From: Burkholderiales bacterium
GTDB taxonomy: Bacteria; Pseudomonadota; Gammaproteobacteria; Burkholderiales; Thiobacillaceae
Direction: 5' to 3'
Length of the DNA stretch: 22,949 nt
Assembly (NCBI GenBank): GCA_005793645.1
Contig: SXRG01000133.1
Location: forward strand, 1 to 22,949
The position numbers and the translations under genes were made by a program. The notes below the pieces were generated by a model. It was given only the letters and a program-made list of their open reading frames with translations. It was not told the origin of the DNA and made no database searches. Shown here one piece after another: positions 13,680-21,727 of this stretch (its first letter is position 1; every line of letters starts with the position of its first letter).

Positions 13680-13742
13680 GGGTTTTGAGGGAAATTAGGC
13701 TAAACTGGCGACCGCTAGTCTAACAAATAGAGAACTGCCCGG
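13680..13742. promoter_or_regulatory. Divergent intergenic region ffh / ypjD-like
   Basis: Sixty-three bases between divergent starts must hold both promoters. On the minus strand TTGTTA (plus-strand 13721-13726) and TAGCCT (13697-13702) with an 18-base spacer are a weak candidate for ffh. I see no convincing pair for the plus-strand gene. Confidence 0.3.
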
Positions 13743-14546
13743 ATGCTCGATCTTTTGCCTTTCCTGATTTGTGCGGTGGCTTACGCGGCTCAGGCCGTGG
13801 TTTTCTGGCCTGGCCGCATTATCTCGCAACGCCCGGGATATTGGCGGCTGGTGCCTCTGGTCCCTTTGATGTTGCACATTACCTTGCTGATGGACGCTTT
13901 CTTGGGCGGCGACGGGGTTCATTTGGGTTTTTCTATCATACTGTCAGCGATTGCCGCCCTCTCGGTGTTGGTCTATGGGGTAGCTTCCTGGCGCTATAGC
14001 ATGGGTGGGATGCAGGGCGTGGTGCTGGCCATTGCGGCTGTGGCCGTCTTGCTGCAGGGTGTGATGGGTGGTGGTCAAATCGTCCCACATAGTGACAATC
14101 CTGCCTTCCGAGCTCATCTGCTGATGTCGATGACATCCTATAGCCTGTTTTTGATTGCGGCCCTGCATGCTGTGTTTCTGGCTGCGGCCGAACGGGCGCT
14201 GCACAGGCCGGCCGAAAAAACGGCCTCACCCGGGATGTTGCCGTTGCTCACCATTGAGGCCCTGCTGTTCCGTCTCTTAGAGGTGGGTTTTACGATACTG
14301 ACCCTGACCTTGCTGACGGGCATTGTGTTTTCCAAACAGACCTTTGGTGAACATTTGCCCTTTACCCACATGACGGTGTTCGGTATCGCATCTTGGTTGA
14401 TTTTCGCGGCCCTATTGCTGGGCCGCCACCGTTATGGCTGGCGTGGCAAACGGGCCATCTACGGCACACTGGCCGGTTTCGCCATGCTCTTCTTGTCCTA
14501 CATGGGCGCACAGTTTGTCCTTGAAATATTGTTGGGACGCGCCTGA
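13743..14546 (+). CDS. ypjD: YpjD/CcsA-like inner-membrane protein, cytochrome c assembly family
   Basis: A 267-residue polytopic membrane protein with about eight transmembrane segments, related to the cytochrome c assembly (CcsA/CcmC-like) superfamily. E. coli YpjD, of poorly known function, is the closest recognised type. Visible features are the conserved histidines in FRAHLLMSMTSYSLFLIA and in HLPFTHMTVFGIASW, the GIVFSKQTFGEH loop, and a C-terminal RHRYGWRGKRA cytoplasmic loop before the last helix. The gene is divergent from ffh and followed by a corB-like gene, the same order as in many gammaproteobacteria. A direct role in heme handling is inferred from the family only. No other cytochrome c maturation gene is present. 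Confidence 0.86.
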   Translation: MLDLLPFLICAVAYAAQAVVFWPGRIISQRPGYWRLVPLVPLMLHITLLMDAFLGGDGVHLGFSIILSAIAALSVLVYGVASWRYSMGGMQGVVLAIAAVAVLLQGVMGGGQIVPHSDNPAFRAHLLMSMTSYSLFLIAALHAVFLAAAERALHRPAEKTASPGMLPLLTIEALLFRLLEVGFTILTLTLLTGIVFSKQTFGEHLPFTHMTVFGIASWLIFAALLLGRHRYGWRGKRAIYGTLAGFAMLFLSYMGAQFVLEILLGRA

Positions 14547-14561
14547 CGCCCCCCCGCTTCC

Positions 14562-15830
14562 GTGGACGACATACCGCTTAATGCCCTTCTGCTAGCCCTG
14601 GCGGTATTGCTGTTGTTGTCGGCCTTTTTCTCTGGTGCCGAGACCAGCATGATGGCGGTCAATCGCTATCGGTTGCGTTATCAGGCCAAGGGTGGTCATC
14701 GTGGGGCGCGTCTGGCCGAGGCCTTGCTGGCCCGCACCGACCAGCTTCTGGCGGTCATTTTGCTTGGCAATAATCTGCTTAATGCCGCCGCCGCCTCATT
14801 GGTCACCCTCATCAGCATGCGACTTATGGGCGAGAGCGAGTTTGCATTGACTATCGCCACCCTCGGTGTGACCTTTCTGATTCTGGTCTTCTCGGAAGTG
14901 ACACCCAAGGTGTTGGCTGCGGCCCACGCCGACCGTGTGGTGCCCTGGGTTAGCTTCCCGCTTACCTTGTTGATCCGTGTGCTGAGTCCGCTGGTCTGGT
15001 TCATTAACCTGTTCGTTCGGGGCTTGATCTACCTGCTTCGTATCCGTTTGCCAGATGCTGGATCGACCAATCGGATGGGGGTCGAGGAACTTCGCATCCT
15101 GCTGGCGGAATCGGGGTTGTTCTTGCGGCCCACCCATCGCAACATTCTGCTCAACCTCTTCGAACTGGAAAAGATCAGCGTCGATGATGTCATGCATCCG
15201 CGCAGCCAGATTGAGGCCATTGACATGGAGTTGGAAGACGAAGAGATTGTCCACCAACTGGAGACTAGCCATCACTCCTGGTTGCTGGTCTATGCCGGTG
15301 ATCTGAACGAGGTGCGCGGTATCCTGTCGGTGCGCAGTGCATTGGCTCGGTTGCGCGACGAACCGTTCGATCGTGCTGAGCTTGTTGCTAGCCTGCGTGC
15401 TCCCTATTTTATCCCCGCCGGGACGCCGCTACTCTCGCAATTGGCGCAGTTTCAACATAATCGGCACCGCATCGGGCTGGTGGTGGACGAGTATGGGGAA
15501 CTGGAAGGTTTGCTGACCATGGCCGATATTTTGATGGAGATCGTAGGTGAGTTTGATTTTGGGCACCCGCTGGAGAACCCGGAATGGCTGGCGCAACCGG
15601 ACGGTAGCTATCTCGTTGAAGGGGGGGCCAGTTTGCGCGACCTGAATCGCAAGCTGGGCCTGGAACTTCCGACCGAGGGCTCGCGTACCTTGAATGGCCT
15701 GATACTGGAGCGCCTGGAGGCAATGCCGGAACCCGATGTTACCTTGCTTGTTGCTGGCTATCCGATCGAGTTGTTGCAGATCCAGGATCGCATGGTCAAG
15801 ACGGCACGGATTTATCCGCGCACGGATTGA
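14562..15830 (+). CDS. corB: CorB/CorC (CNNM, HlyC/CorC) family membrane protein
   Basis: Predicted inner-membrane protein linked to magnesium or cobalt efflux, of the YfjD/CorB type. The 422-residue protein has an N-terminal CNNM (DUF21) domain with FFSGAETSMMAVNRYRLRY (22-40) and FSEVTPKVLAA, then a CBS pair (about 195-320, with VDDVMHPRSQIEAID and GLVVDEYGELEGLLT) and a C-terminal CorC/HlyC ligand-binding domain. The start is a GTG at 14562-14564, preceded by a C-rich stretch without a Shine-Dalgarno; it gives an N terminus that fits the family, and no ATG occurs before the first membrane helix. It lies 15 bases after the ypjD-like gene. Its TGA touches the alternative TTG start of the next gene. 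Confidence 0.9.
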   Translation: MDDIPLNALLLALAVLLLLSAFFSGAETSMMAVNRYRLRYQAKGGHRGARLAEALLARTDQLLAVILLGNNLLNAAAASLVTLISMRLMGESEFALTIATLGVTFLILVFSEVTPKVLAAAHADRVVPWVSFPLTLLIRVLSPLVWFINLFVRGLIYLLRIRLPDAGSTNRMGVEELRILLAESGLFLRPTHRNILLNLFELEKISVDDVMHPRSQIEAIDMELEDEEIVHQLETSHHSWLLVYAGDLNEVRGILSVRSALARLRDEPFDRAELVASLRAPYFIPAGTPLLSQLAQFQHNRHRIGLVVDEYGELEGLLTMADILMEIVGEFDFGHPLENPEWLAQPDGSYLVEGGASLRDLNRKLGLELPTEGSRTLNGLILERLEAMPEPDVTLLVAGYPIELLQIQDRMVKTARIYPRTD

Positions 15831-15838
15831 GCGGGGCG

Positions 15839-15843
15839 AGGAG
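15839..15843 (+). promoter_or_regulatory. Shine-Dalgarno that sets the pilB-like start
   Basis: AGGAG lies seven bases before an in-frame GTG at 15851-15853. It supports that start over the TTG at 15827-15829, which overlaps the corB stop codon and has no ribosome binding site of its own. Confidence 0.65.
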
Positions 15844-15850
15844 ATCGACG

Positions 15851-17104
15851 GTGATAGCCGGTTGGGATGGGTTTGCGGAGCGCCGTAGCGGGCTTTTATC
15901 AGGAGATGACGGGGATGAGGATGCCCTTGTTATCCGTACGCTCGAGACGCTGTTAGCCACGGCATTGGCCGAGGAGGCATCCGATATCCACATCGAACCG
16001 GGCGAGATTGAGGCGCGGATCCGCTATCGTCTCGATGGCATCCTTCACGAAACGCAACGCCTGAGTCTGGATCTGCATCTGCGTATGGTCTCGCGTTTGA
16101 AAATCCTCGCTCGTCTGGATATCGCCGAGAAGCGGGTGCCGCAGGATGGCCACTTCAAACAGGCTCGTGCCGGTGGGCCGCCCGTGGATCTGCGCTTGTC
16201 CACGCTGCCGACCCTGCATGGCGAGAAGGCGGTGTTGCGTATCCTCGATTCGGCGGCGGCCCTGCGTCGTGATCTGGAGGATCTAGGTTATGAGAGCGAA
16301 CAGATGTTGGCGCTACAGGAGGCGATTGAGCGACCCTACGGAATGATTCTGGTGACCGGACCGACCGGGAGCGGCAAGACGCTGTCCTTGTACGCCTGTT
16401 TGCGGCGCCTGAATAGACAAGGGGCCAATATCTGCACCGTGGAGGATCCGGTCGAGATCCATCTGGAGGGGGCCAATCAGGTCAATGTGCATGAACGCGC
16501 GGGGCTGAATTTTGCTACGGCCCTGCGCGCCTTTCTGCGCCAGGATCCCGACATCATGATGGTTGGTGAGGTGCGCGATGCTGAGACCGCTGATATTGCC
16601 GTCAAGGCGGCGCAGACAGGTCATTTGGTTCTTTCGACCTTGCACACTAATGACGCTCCGGCGACGCTGGAGCGTTTGGTACGCATGGGTGTTGCGGGCT
16701 ATAACCTCGCCTCGTCGGTGCTGCTGATCACGGCCCAGCGACTAGTGCGAAAACTGTGTCTGCACTGTCGGCAGCCGATTCAGCATGATGCAGAAATTTT
16801 TCGCATGGCGGGTTTAGCGGAGGAGTGGCTGGCTGGGGCAAACTTGGTGGTCGGGGCGCAGGCCTATGCGGCCACGGGTTGCCCGAAGTGTCGTGGTACG
16901 GGTTATCGTGGGCGAACCGGGATCTTTCAGGTGATGCCCATTACTCCGCCCATACGGGAACTCATTCTGGTTGGGGCTACCACGGCAGAAGTGGGTGCGC
17001 AGTCTGTACGCGAGGGGTATTTGACCTTGCGTCAGGCGGGCCTTCTCAAGGTCTTGCGTGGGGTGACTTCTCTGCACGAGGTCATGGCGGTGACCAATGA
17101 CTGA
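15851..17104 (+). CDS. pilB: PilB/GspE-family assembly ATPase, short N terminus
   Basis: Hexameric cytoplasmic ATPase powering polymerisation of type IV pilins or pseudopilins. Seen in order: ASDIHIEP (43-50), Walker A GPTGSGKT (170-177), Asp box CTVEDPVE, Walker B MMVGEVRDAET, His box GHLVLSTLHTND, and the zinc tetracysteine pair CLHC (303-306) and CPKC (344-347). The protein has 417 residues, compared with about 560 for typical PilB and about 500 for GspE. Only some 42 residues precede the ASDIHIEP segment, so the usual N-terminal regulatory (MshEN/T2SSE_N) domain is missing. The GTG start is chosen for its Shine-Dalgarno; a TTG at 15827 would add eight residues. It overlaps pilC by eight bases. 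It could serve a pilus or a transformation or secretion pseudopilus. Confidence 0.9.
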   Translation: MIAGWDGFAERRSGLLSGDDGDEDALVIRTLETLLATALAEEASDIHIEPGEIEARIRYRLDGILHETQRLSLDLHLRMVSRLKILARLDIAEKRVPQDGHFKQARAGGPPVDLRLSTLPTLHGEKAVLRILDSAAALRRDLEDLGYESEQMLALQEAIERPYGMILVTGPTGSGKTLSLYACLRRLNRQGANICTVEDPVEIHLEGANQVNVHERAGLNFATALRAFLRQDPDIMMVGEVRDAETADIAVKAAQTGHLVLSTLHTNDAPATLERLVRMGVAGYNLASSVLLITAQRLVRKLCLHCRQPIQHDAEIFRMAGLAEEWLAGANLVVGAQAYAATGCPKCRGTGYRGRTGIFQVMPITPPIRELILVGATTAEVGAQSVREGYLTLRQAGLLKVLRGVTSLHEVMAVTND

Positions 17105-18347
17105 GACGAATCCCGTGCTTTGGGAAGCTCCGAGCCAGCGGGCTTTCGCGTGGCGGGGGCGGGATGCGAGTGGTCAACCCGCGAGCGGTGAACGGCTCGC
17201 GGCTGGAATGGCCAGCTTGCGCTGGTCTTTGGCTGAGGCTGGAATTGAGGTGGACGATGTACGACCGGTCCGGCGAGGGTTCTGGATTGATTTGCGGTTT
17301 GATCGGAAGACGGTGTCAAAGGCCCGCGATCATGTGCTGTTCATGCGCCAATTGGCGACCTTGCTGCGAGCGGGTGTCCCGCTGTTACAGGCGCTGGGGG
17401 TGACTGAGGCCAGCCAGACAGGCCCCGGTCTGCGTCGGGTTCTTGTGCAACTGCGGCAACGACTCGAGGCTGGGCAGGCCTTGTCTGCAGCGATGCAGGC
17501 CTACCCACAGCATTTTGATGCGCTGACCTGTCGCATGATCGCGGCGGGGGAGTTATCTGGCGCCCTAGATGTGATGTGTGATCGTGCGGCCGGTTATCAG
17601 GAACGCATGCTGAACCTGCGCGACAAGGTACGTACGGCCCTGTTTTATCCGGCTATGGTTCTTTTGATGGCCTTGTTGCTGACTCTGGCGCTACTGCTAT
17701 TTGTGATTCCCAGCTTTGCTCGCCTGTATGCTGACGCAGGCGCACTGCTGCCCTGGCCGACGCGGGTCGTGTTGGCGTTCTCTGATGGACTGATGGTGCA
17801 TGGCCCCTGGATTCTGGCCCTGTTGTTAGGCATCGGCGCGGTAGTGAGTCGATTGGGGTCGCGTTGGCCGGCTCTGCATGCCGCCCTGGATCGGTTCGTC
17901 TTGTGCATCCCGCTGTTGGGTGGATTGATCGCCAAGGCGGCCCTGGCACGCTGGGCAGGGACCTTCGCAGCCTTGTTTTCGGCCGGTATCCCCTTGCGCC
18001 AAACTCTCGAGGCGGCCAGTGGTGCGTCCGGTCACACAGTCTATGCGGAGGTAGGCACCTCTTTGCAATCAGATGTGACCGCTGGGCAGAGGGTGTCGGT
18101 GGCCCTCGCCAGGGCGCGGGTTTTCCCGCCAATGATGGTGCAGATGGCGGCCGTGGGTGAAGAAAGCGGTTCGTTGGACGGGTTGATGGCCAAGGTGGCC
18201 GATTATTACGAGCAGGAGGTGGCTGAGGCCGTTGCGCGCTTGTCGAATCTGATCGAGCCGGTGCTGATGGTGGTGCTGGGCCTCTTGATTGGCGCTGTGG
18301 TGATTGCGATGTATTTGCCGGTGTTCCGTATGGGGAGTGTGCTGTGA
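17097..18347 (+). CDS. pilC: Type IV pilus inner-membrane platform protein PilC (GspF family)
   Basis: Inner-membrane platform that couples the assembly ATPase to pilin polymerisation. The 416-residue protein starts with the family element FAWRGRDASGQPASGERLA (about 17-35), followed by two T2SSF repeats: FMRQLATLLRAGVPLLQALG in the first and WAGTFAALFSAGIPLRQTLE in the second, each followed by AAGELSG or VGEESGS motifs. Three or four membrane helices are visible, the last being IEPVLMVVLGLLIGAVVIAM. The ATG at 17097 overlaps the pilB-like stop at 17102-17104, and its TGA overlaps the pilD GTG, so the three genes are coupled. Confidence 0.94.
   Translation: MTETNPVLWEAPSQRAFAWRGRDASGQPASGERLAAGMASLRWSLAEAGIEVDDVRPVRRGFWIDLRFDRKTVSKARDHVLFMRQLATLLRAGVPLLQALGVTEASQTGPGLRRVLVQLRQRLEAGQALSAAMQAYPQHFDALTCRMIAAGELSGALDVMCDRAAGYQERMLNLRDKVRTALFYPAMVLLMALLLTLALLLFVIPSFARLYADAGALLPWPTRVVLAFSDGLMVHGPWILALLLGIGAVVSRLGSRWPALHAALDRFVLCIPLLGGLIAKAALARWAGTFAALFSAGIPLRQTLEAASGASGHTVYAEVGTSLQSDVTAGQRVSVALARARVFPPMMVQMAAVGEESGSLDGLMAKVADYYEQEVAEAVARLSNLIEPVLMVVLGLLIGAVVIAMYLPVFRMGSVL
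18332..18337 (+). promoter_or_regulatory. Shine-Dalgarno for pilD, inside pilC
   Basis: GGGGAG lies six bases before the pilD GTG start at 18344-18346 and supports this non-ATG start, which overlaps the pilC TGA (18345-18347). Confidence 0.6.
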
Positions 18348-19153
18348 TCGAGGCACTGGTGGCCGCTTTGGGTTTGGTGATAGGCAGCTTTCTCAATGTG
18401 CTCATTTATCGGTTGCCGAAACAGATGGAATACGATTGGGCGCTACAGTGCGCTCAATTGAGGTCAGACCCTCGCCCTAGCTTGGTCTGGCCGGGGTCGC
18501 ACTGTCCACAGTGTGGACATGAGTTAGCTTGGTTCGAGAATATTCCGTTGCTGAGTTTTGTCTTCCAGCATGCGCGTTGCCGGGCCTGTTCGGCGCGGAT
18601 ACCCTGGCGTTATCCATTGGTCGAGTTGGCGGCAGCAGGCTTGGCGCTGGCTGCCGTGCGGGTTTTTGGCCTGACCCCGGAGGCGATGCTGGTCATGGGT
18701 TTCCTATGGACCTTGTTGACATTGATGGTGATTGATGCCCGAACCTTATTGTTGCCGGATCGCCTAACCTTGGGGCTGCTATGGACGGGTTTGCTGGCTA
18801 ATACAGTGGGTTACTGGGGTGTTGTTTCTCTGCCGGATGCAGTGTTGGGTGCGGTGGCCGGGTATGGCAGCCTGGCCGTGGTGGCTTGGGGCTATGCCCG
18901 TGTGACCGGGCGCGAGGGTATGGGTATGGGTGATGCGAAATTGCTGGCTGCGTTGGGCGCATGGTTGGGCTGGATGGTCTTACCGCTGCTGGTCTTGCTG
19001 GCCAGTCTGCTTGCGTTGCTGGTCGGAGGGTTGGCTCTGTTGCGCGGGCGTGCCAATCGGCATACGGCCTTGCCATTTGGACCCTTTTTGGCCCTGGCCG
19101 GAGGCTTGGCCATTGTCTGGGGGCAGGAATGGGTGACGCTGTGGCTGGGTTGA
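18344..19153 (+). CDS. pilD: Prepilin peptidase and N-methyltransferase PilD
   Basis: Polytopic aspartyl protease that cleaves the leader of type IV prepilins and N-methylates the new N terminus. The 269-residue protein starts with IGSFLNVLIYRLP, carries the cytoplasmic zinc-binding cysteines CPQC (54-57) and CRAC (79-82), and has both catalytic aspartates: Asp131 in IDARTLLLPDRLT and Asp197 in GMGMGDAKLLAALGAWLGW, the GxGD signature. About seven membrane helices follow. The start is GTG, four bases inside the end of pilC. The four cysteines indicate a bifunctional enzyme of the PilD/XcpA type. No pilin gene is in the window, so substrates are encoded elsewhere. Confidence 0.95.
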   Translation: MIEALVAALGLVIGSFLNVLIYRLPKQMEYDWALQCAQLRSDPRPSLVWPGSHCPQCGHELAWFENIPLLSFVFQHARCRACSARIPWRYPLVELAAAGLALAAVRVFGLTPEAMLVMGFLWTLLTLMVIDARTLLLPDRLTLGLLWTGLLANTVGYWGVVSLPDAVLGAVAGYGSLAVVAWGYARVTGREGMGMGDAKLLAALGAWLGWMVLPLLVLLASLLALLVGGLALLRGRANRHTALPFGPFLALAGGLAIVWGQEWVTLWLG

Positions 19154-19782
19154 GACGGCCTTTTTGTGTTGGGTTGACCGGTGGCATTGGCAGTGGCAAG
19201 AGCACGGTCGCGGCCCTTTTTGCCGCGCAGGGTGCTGAGATCGTTGATACAGACCTGCTTGCCCGTGAACTGGTTGAGCCGGGACAGCCGGCGCTGGTCG
19301 AGATCGCGGCGCAGATCGGGGGCGATGTTCTGGTCAATGGATTGCTGGATCGTGCCGCCCTGCGTCGGCGTATTGTGAGCGAACCGGAGACGCGCCGGCG
19401 ACTGGAGGCCATTCTTCATCCGCGGATTCGTGCACTGGCCGAGGCGCATGTGTATTCCGCCACGGGGCCCTATGTCATCTTGGTAATCCCTTTATTGGCG
19501 GAAAATCGAGGCCATTACGCATCCTTGTTGGATCGTGTTCTGGTGATGGACTGTAGCCCGGAGCGACAGGTTGAGCGCGTGGCTCGTCGCGACGGGATGG
19601 GGGCTGGACAGGCACAAGCGATGTTGGAGATGCAAGCGACACGGGCGGCCCGTCGGGCGATCGCTGATGATGTCCTGCTTAACGAGGTGGATACGGATGA
19701 CGGCGGTGGAGAGGATCTTGCCCGGCGAGTGATGGCCCTTGATTTACATTACAAGGCATTAGCGGTTGCACAACGCCGATAA
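19129..19782 (+). CDS. coaE: Dephospho-CoA kinase
   Basis: Last enzyme of coenzyme A synthesis; phosphorylates the 3'-hydroxyl of dephospho-CoA with ATP. The P-loop GLTGGIGSGKSTVAALF (15-31), IVDTDLLARELVEPG (38-52), the HPRIRALAEA lid-side helix and VVMD-like LVMDCSPERQVERVARRDGM are family hallmarks. From the ATG at 19129 the protein has 217 residues and overlaps pilD by 25 bases. Other starts are possible: GTG at 19141 or TTG at 19150, the latter giving an N terminus as short as in E. coli. Ribosome-binding evidence does not decide. Linkage of coaE to pilD and zapD is common in gammaproteobacteria. Confidence 0.94.
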   Translation: MGDAVAGLRRPFCVGLTGGIGSGKSTVAALFAAQGAEIVDTDLLARELVEPGQPALVEIAAQIGGDVLVNGLLDRAALRRRIVSEPETRRRLEAILHPRIRALAEAHVYSATGPYVILVIPLLAENRGHYASLLDRVLVMDCSPERQVERVARRDGMGAGQAQAMLEMQATRAARRAIADDVLLNEVDTDDGGGEDLARRVMALDLHYKALAVAQRR

Positions 19783-19835
19783 ATGTGGCAAAAGGCTGAT
19801 TTATGACAGTTATGTCTTCGTGCTCCTGATCCTCT

Positions 19836-20582
19836 ATGATCGCCTACGAATATCCACTTAACGAACGGGTGCGTACTTGGTTGCGCATTGAGGATTTGTT
19901 TGCCAAGGCATCGGAGTTTATGCTGCGCTTGGAACGGCGTGATCACCACGCGTCCCTGCAGGCGATCTTTGAGCTGGTTGAGGTGACGGCCCGTCCCGAT
20001 CTGAAGTCTGAATTGCTGCAGGAGATTGAACGGCAGCGCGTTGGTTTTGAGCCTTTACGAAATAATCCAGCAGTCGATGGCAAGGCACTGGAGGCTGTTC
20101 TGGCCCAGATGCAGACGATTCGAGAGAGCCTCTTGGCGGTATCTGGGAAACCCTGTCAGTCCTTGCGTGACAACGAGTGGCTAGCGACCATCCGCAACCG
20201 CAGCTTCATCCCCGGGGCTTCATGTAGTTTTGATATTCCGAGCTACCACTATTGGTTGAATCTTTCGGTCGCAGAACGGGCCACTGATCTCGCTGGCTGG
20301 CTCGCGGTATTAGATCCCATTCGAGAGGCGGTCCTGTTGGTGATGCGTTTGCTCCGCGAAGGTCGGCAGCGATTTACGCCGCTGGCGGAGCAAGGGGTTT
20401 TCCAGATTAACCTAGGTGGGCGAGCCTCCATGCTGTTAACGGTTCGCATGCGGCCGGACTTGCCTTGCGTGCCCGAGATCAGTGCGGGAAAGCATGTCAT
20501 TAACTTGCGTTTTGTGACCATCGACAAACAGCATCGTCCGCGTCTCTGCGAGCAGGATGTCCCCTTTGAGCTCATACTGTAG
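19836..20582 (+). CDS. zapD: Cell division protein ZapD
   Basis: FtsZ-binding protein that cross-links FtsZ filaments in the division ring. The 248-residue protein is recognised from YEYPLNERVRTWLRIEDLF at the N terminus, SFIPGASCSFDIPSYHYWL in the middle and the beta-rich C-terminal part with FQINLGGRASMLLTVRM. Length is normal. It follows coaE after 53 bases and ends eight bases from the convergent anmK. The ATG is preceded by GATCCTCT, which contains no Shine-Dalgarno. The yacG gene that often comes next in this neighbourhood is absent here. Confidence 0.93.
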   Translation: MIAYEYPLNERVRTWLRIEDLFAKASEFMLRLERRDHHASLQAIFELVEVTARPDLKSELLQEIERQRVGFEPLRNNPAVDGKALEAVLAQMQTIRESLLAVSGKPCQSLRDNEWLATIRNRSFIPGASCSFDIPSYHYWLNLSVAERATDLAGWLAVLDPIREAVLLVMRLLREGRQRFTPLAEQGVFQINLGGRASMLLTVRMRPDLPCVPEISAGKHVINLRFVTIDKQHRPRLCEQDVPFELIL

Positions 20583-20590
20583 GCCCGTTG

Positions 20591-21727
20591 TCAGGCCGGA
20601 TAGATAGCGCCTAGGATGCGTTCACCGTGAGCGCCGGTCACGGCAGGAAGATTCCCGCTTTTGCCTTCCAGGGTGCGCTTGGCCAGCCAGGCAAAGGCAG
20701 CGGCTTCGACCCAATCAACGGCAATGCCAAGGCGGTCTGTAGGTTCGACCCGTGCTGCCGGCAAAAGGGCGGATAGGCGTGTGGACAGTGTCTGGTTATG
20801 CGCACCACCTCCACATAGATAAGCGGCCTGCATACCTGGGCAATGTTGTTTGATAGCATCGGCGATGCCCCGGGCAGTGAGCTCCGTTAGTGTGGTCAGG
20901 ACATCTTCCGGGGGCACTTTTGTTTGAATAAGGGTAAGCAACCAATCGAGACTGAAATCCTCCCGGCCGGTGCTCTTGGGCGGTGGGGCAGACAGGAAGG
21001 GGTGCGCCAGCATCCGCGAGAGGAGCGCTGCGTCGATGTGGCCACGGGCAGCAATGGCCCCACCTGCATCGTAGTCGTAGCCGAAACAGCGGCGTGTCCA
21101 GGCATCCATGAGCAGGTTTCCAGGGCCGCAATCCCAACCGCGTACTGGGCCGTATTCATGGCCCTCCGAGGGCAGGGCGGTCAGGTTGCTGATGCCGCCG
21201 ATGTTGACGATGACACGGTACTCGTGGGGAGCGCTAAAGCAACGGGCGTGAAAGGCGGGCACGAGCGGTGCGCCCTGGCCACCGGCCGCAATGTCACGGC
21301 TGCGAAAGTCAGCCACACTGGTGATGCCGGTCAGTTCGGCTAGACGCGCGGCATTGTTGATTTGGAGGGTGTAGCCCCGCGCCGGTTGGTGACGAACCGT
21401 TTGCCCGTGACAGCCGATGGCTCGCACGGTGGCGCTGCTGACCCCGGCATGGGCGAGGACGGTGTGAGTGGTTTCGGCATAAAGGTCAGCGAGCCGGTTG
21501 GCCAGACGACAACTCTGGTCTAGTTCATTCGGGCCGGGTTCGTGCAAGGCCAGCAGGGCGGTCTTGAGGTCATCCGGGTACGGTAACCAGTGCGTGGCCA
21601 GCAGGCTCAGGGATGCCCCTGAAAAATCCACTAACGCGGCATCAACCCCGTCGAGGCTGGTTCCGGACATTAGCCCGATGTAGAGGTCCGGTTGCTTATC
21701 AATCAAAGGCGGCGAGGTTGTGACCAC
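20591..21727 (-). CDS. anmK: Anhydro-N-acetylmuramic acid kinase AnmK
   Basis: Cleaves the anhydro ring and phosphorylates 1,6-anhydro-MurNAc to MurNAc 6-phosphate during recycling of cell-wall sugars in the cytoplasm. The 378-residue protein has the nucleotide-binding IGLMSGTSLDGVDAALVDF (17-35), GCHGQTVRH, SVADFRSRDIAAGGQGAPLV, NIGGISNLT, WDCGPGNLLMDAW with the catalytic aspartate, and LCGGGAHN. The GTG start at 21725-21727 leaves a 14-residue lead before the family core; a TTG seven codons further in is an alternative. It overlaps the end of the M23 peptidase by 29 bases, so the two are probably co-transcribed. Confidence 0.95.
   Translation of the reverse strand: MVTTSPPLIDKQPDLYIGLMSGTSLDGVDAALVDFSGASLSLLATHWLPYPDDLKTALLALHEPGPNELDQSCRLANRLADLYAETTHTVLAHAGVSSATVRAIGCHGQTVRHQPARGYTLQINNAARLAELTGITSVADFRSRDIAAGGQGAPLVPAFHARCFSAPHEYRVIVNIGGISNLTALPSEGHEYGPVRGWDCGPGNLLMDAWTRRCFGYDYDAGGAIAARGHIDAALLSRMLAHPFLSAPPPKSTGREDFSLDWLLTLIQTKVPPEDVLTTLTELTARGIADAIKQHCPGMQAAYLCGGGAHNQTLSTRLSALLPAARVEPTDRLGIAVDWVEAAAFAWLAKRTLEGKSGNLPAVTGAHGERILGAIYPA

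Noticed and set aside
17653..18405. A 250-codon minus-strand open frame over pilC and the pilD start
   Set aside because: Its translation is a low-complexity Arg/Pro/Ser-rich string, as expected for antisense of a leucine- and glycine-rich membrane protein gene.
19777..19804. Inverted repeat ATAAAT/ATTTAT after coaE as a terminator
   Set aside because: The stem is six A/T pairs with a 14-base loop and there is no T-run, so it would not be stable enough.
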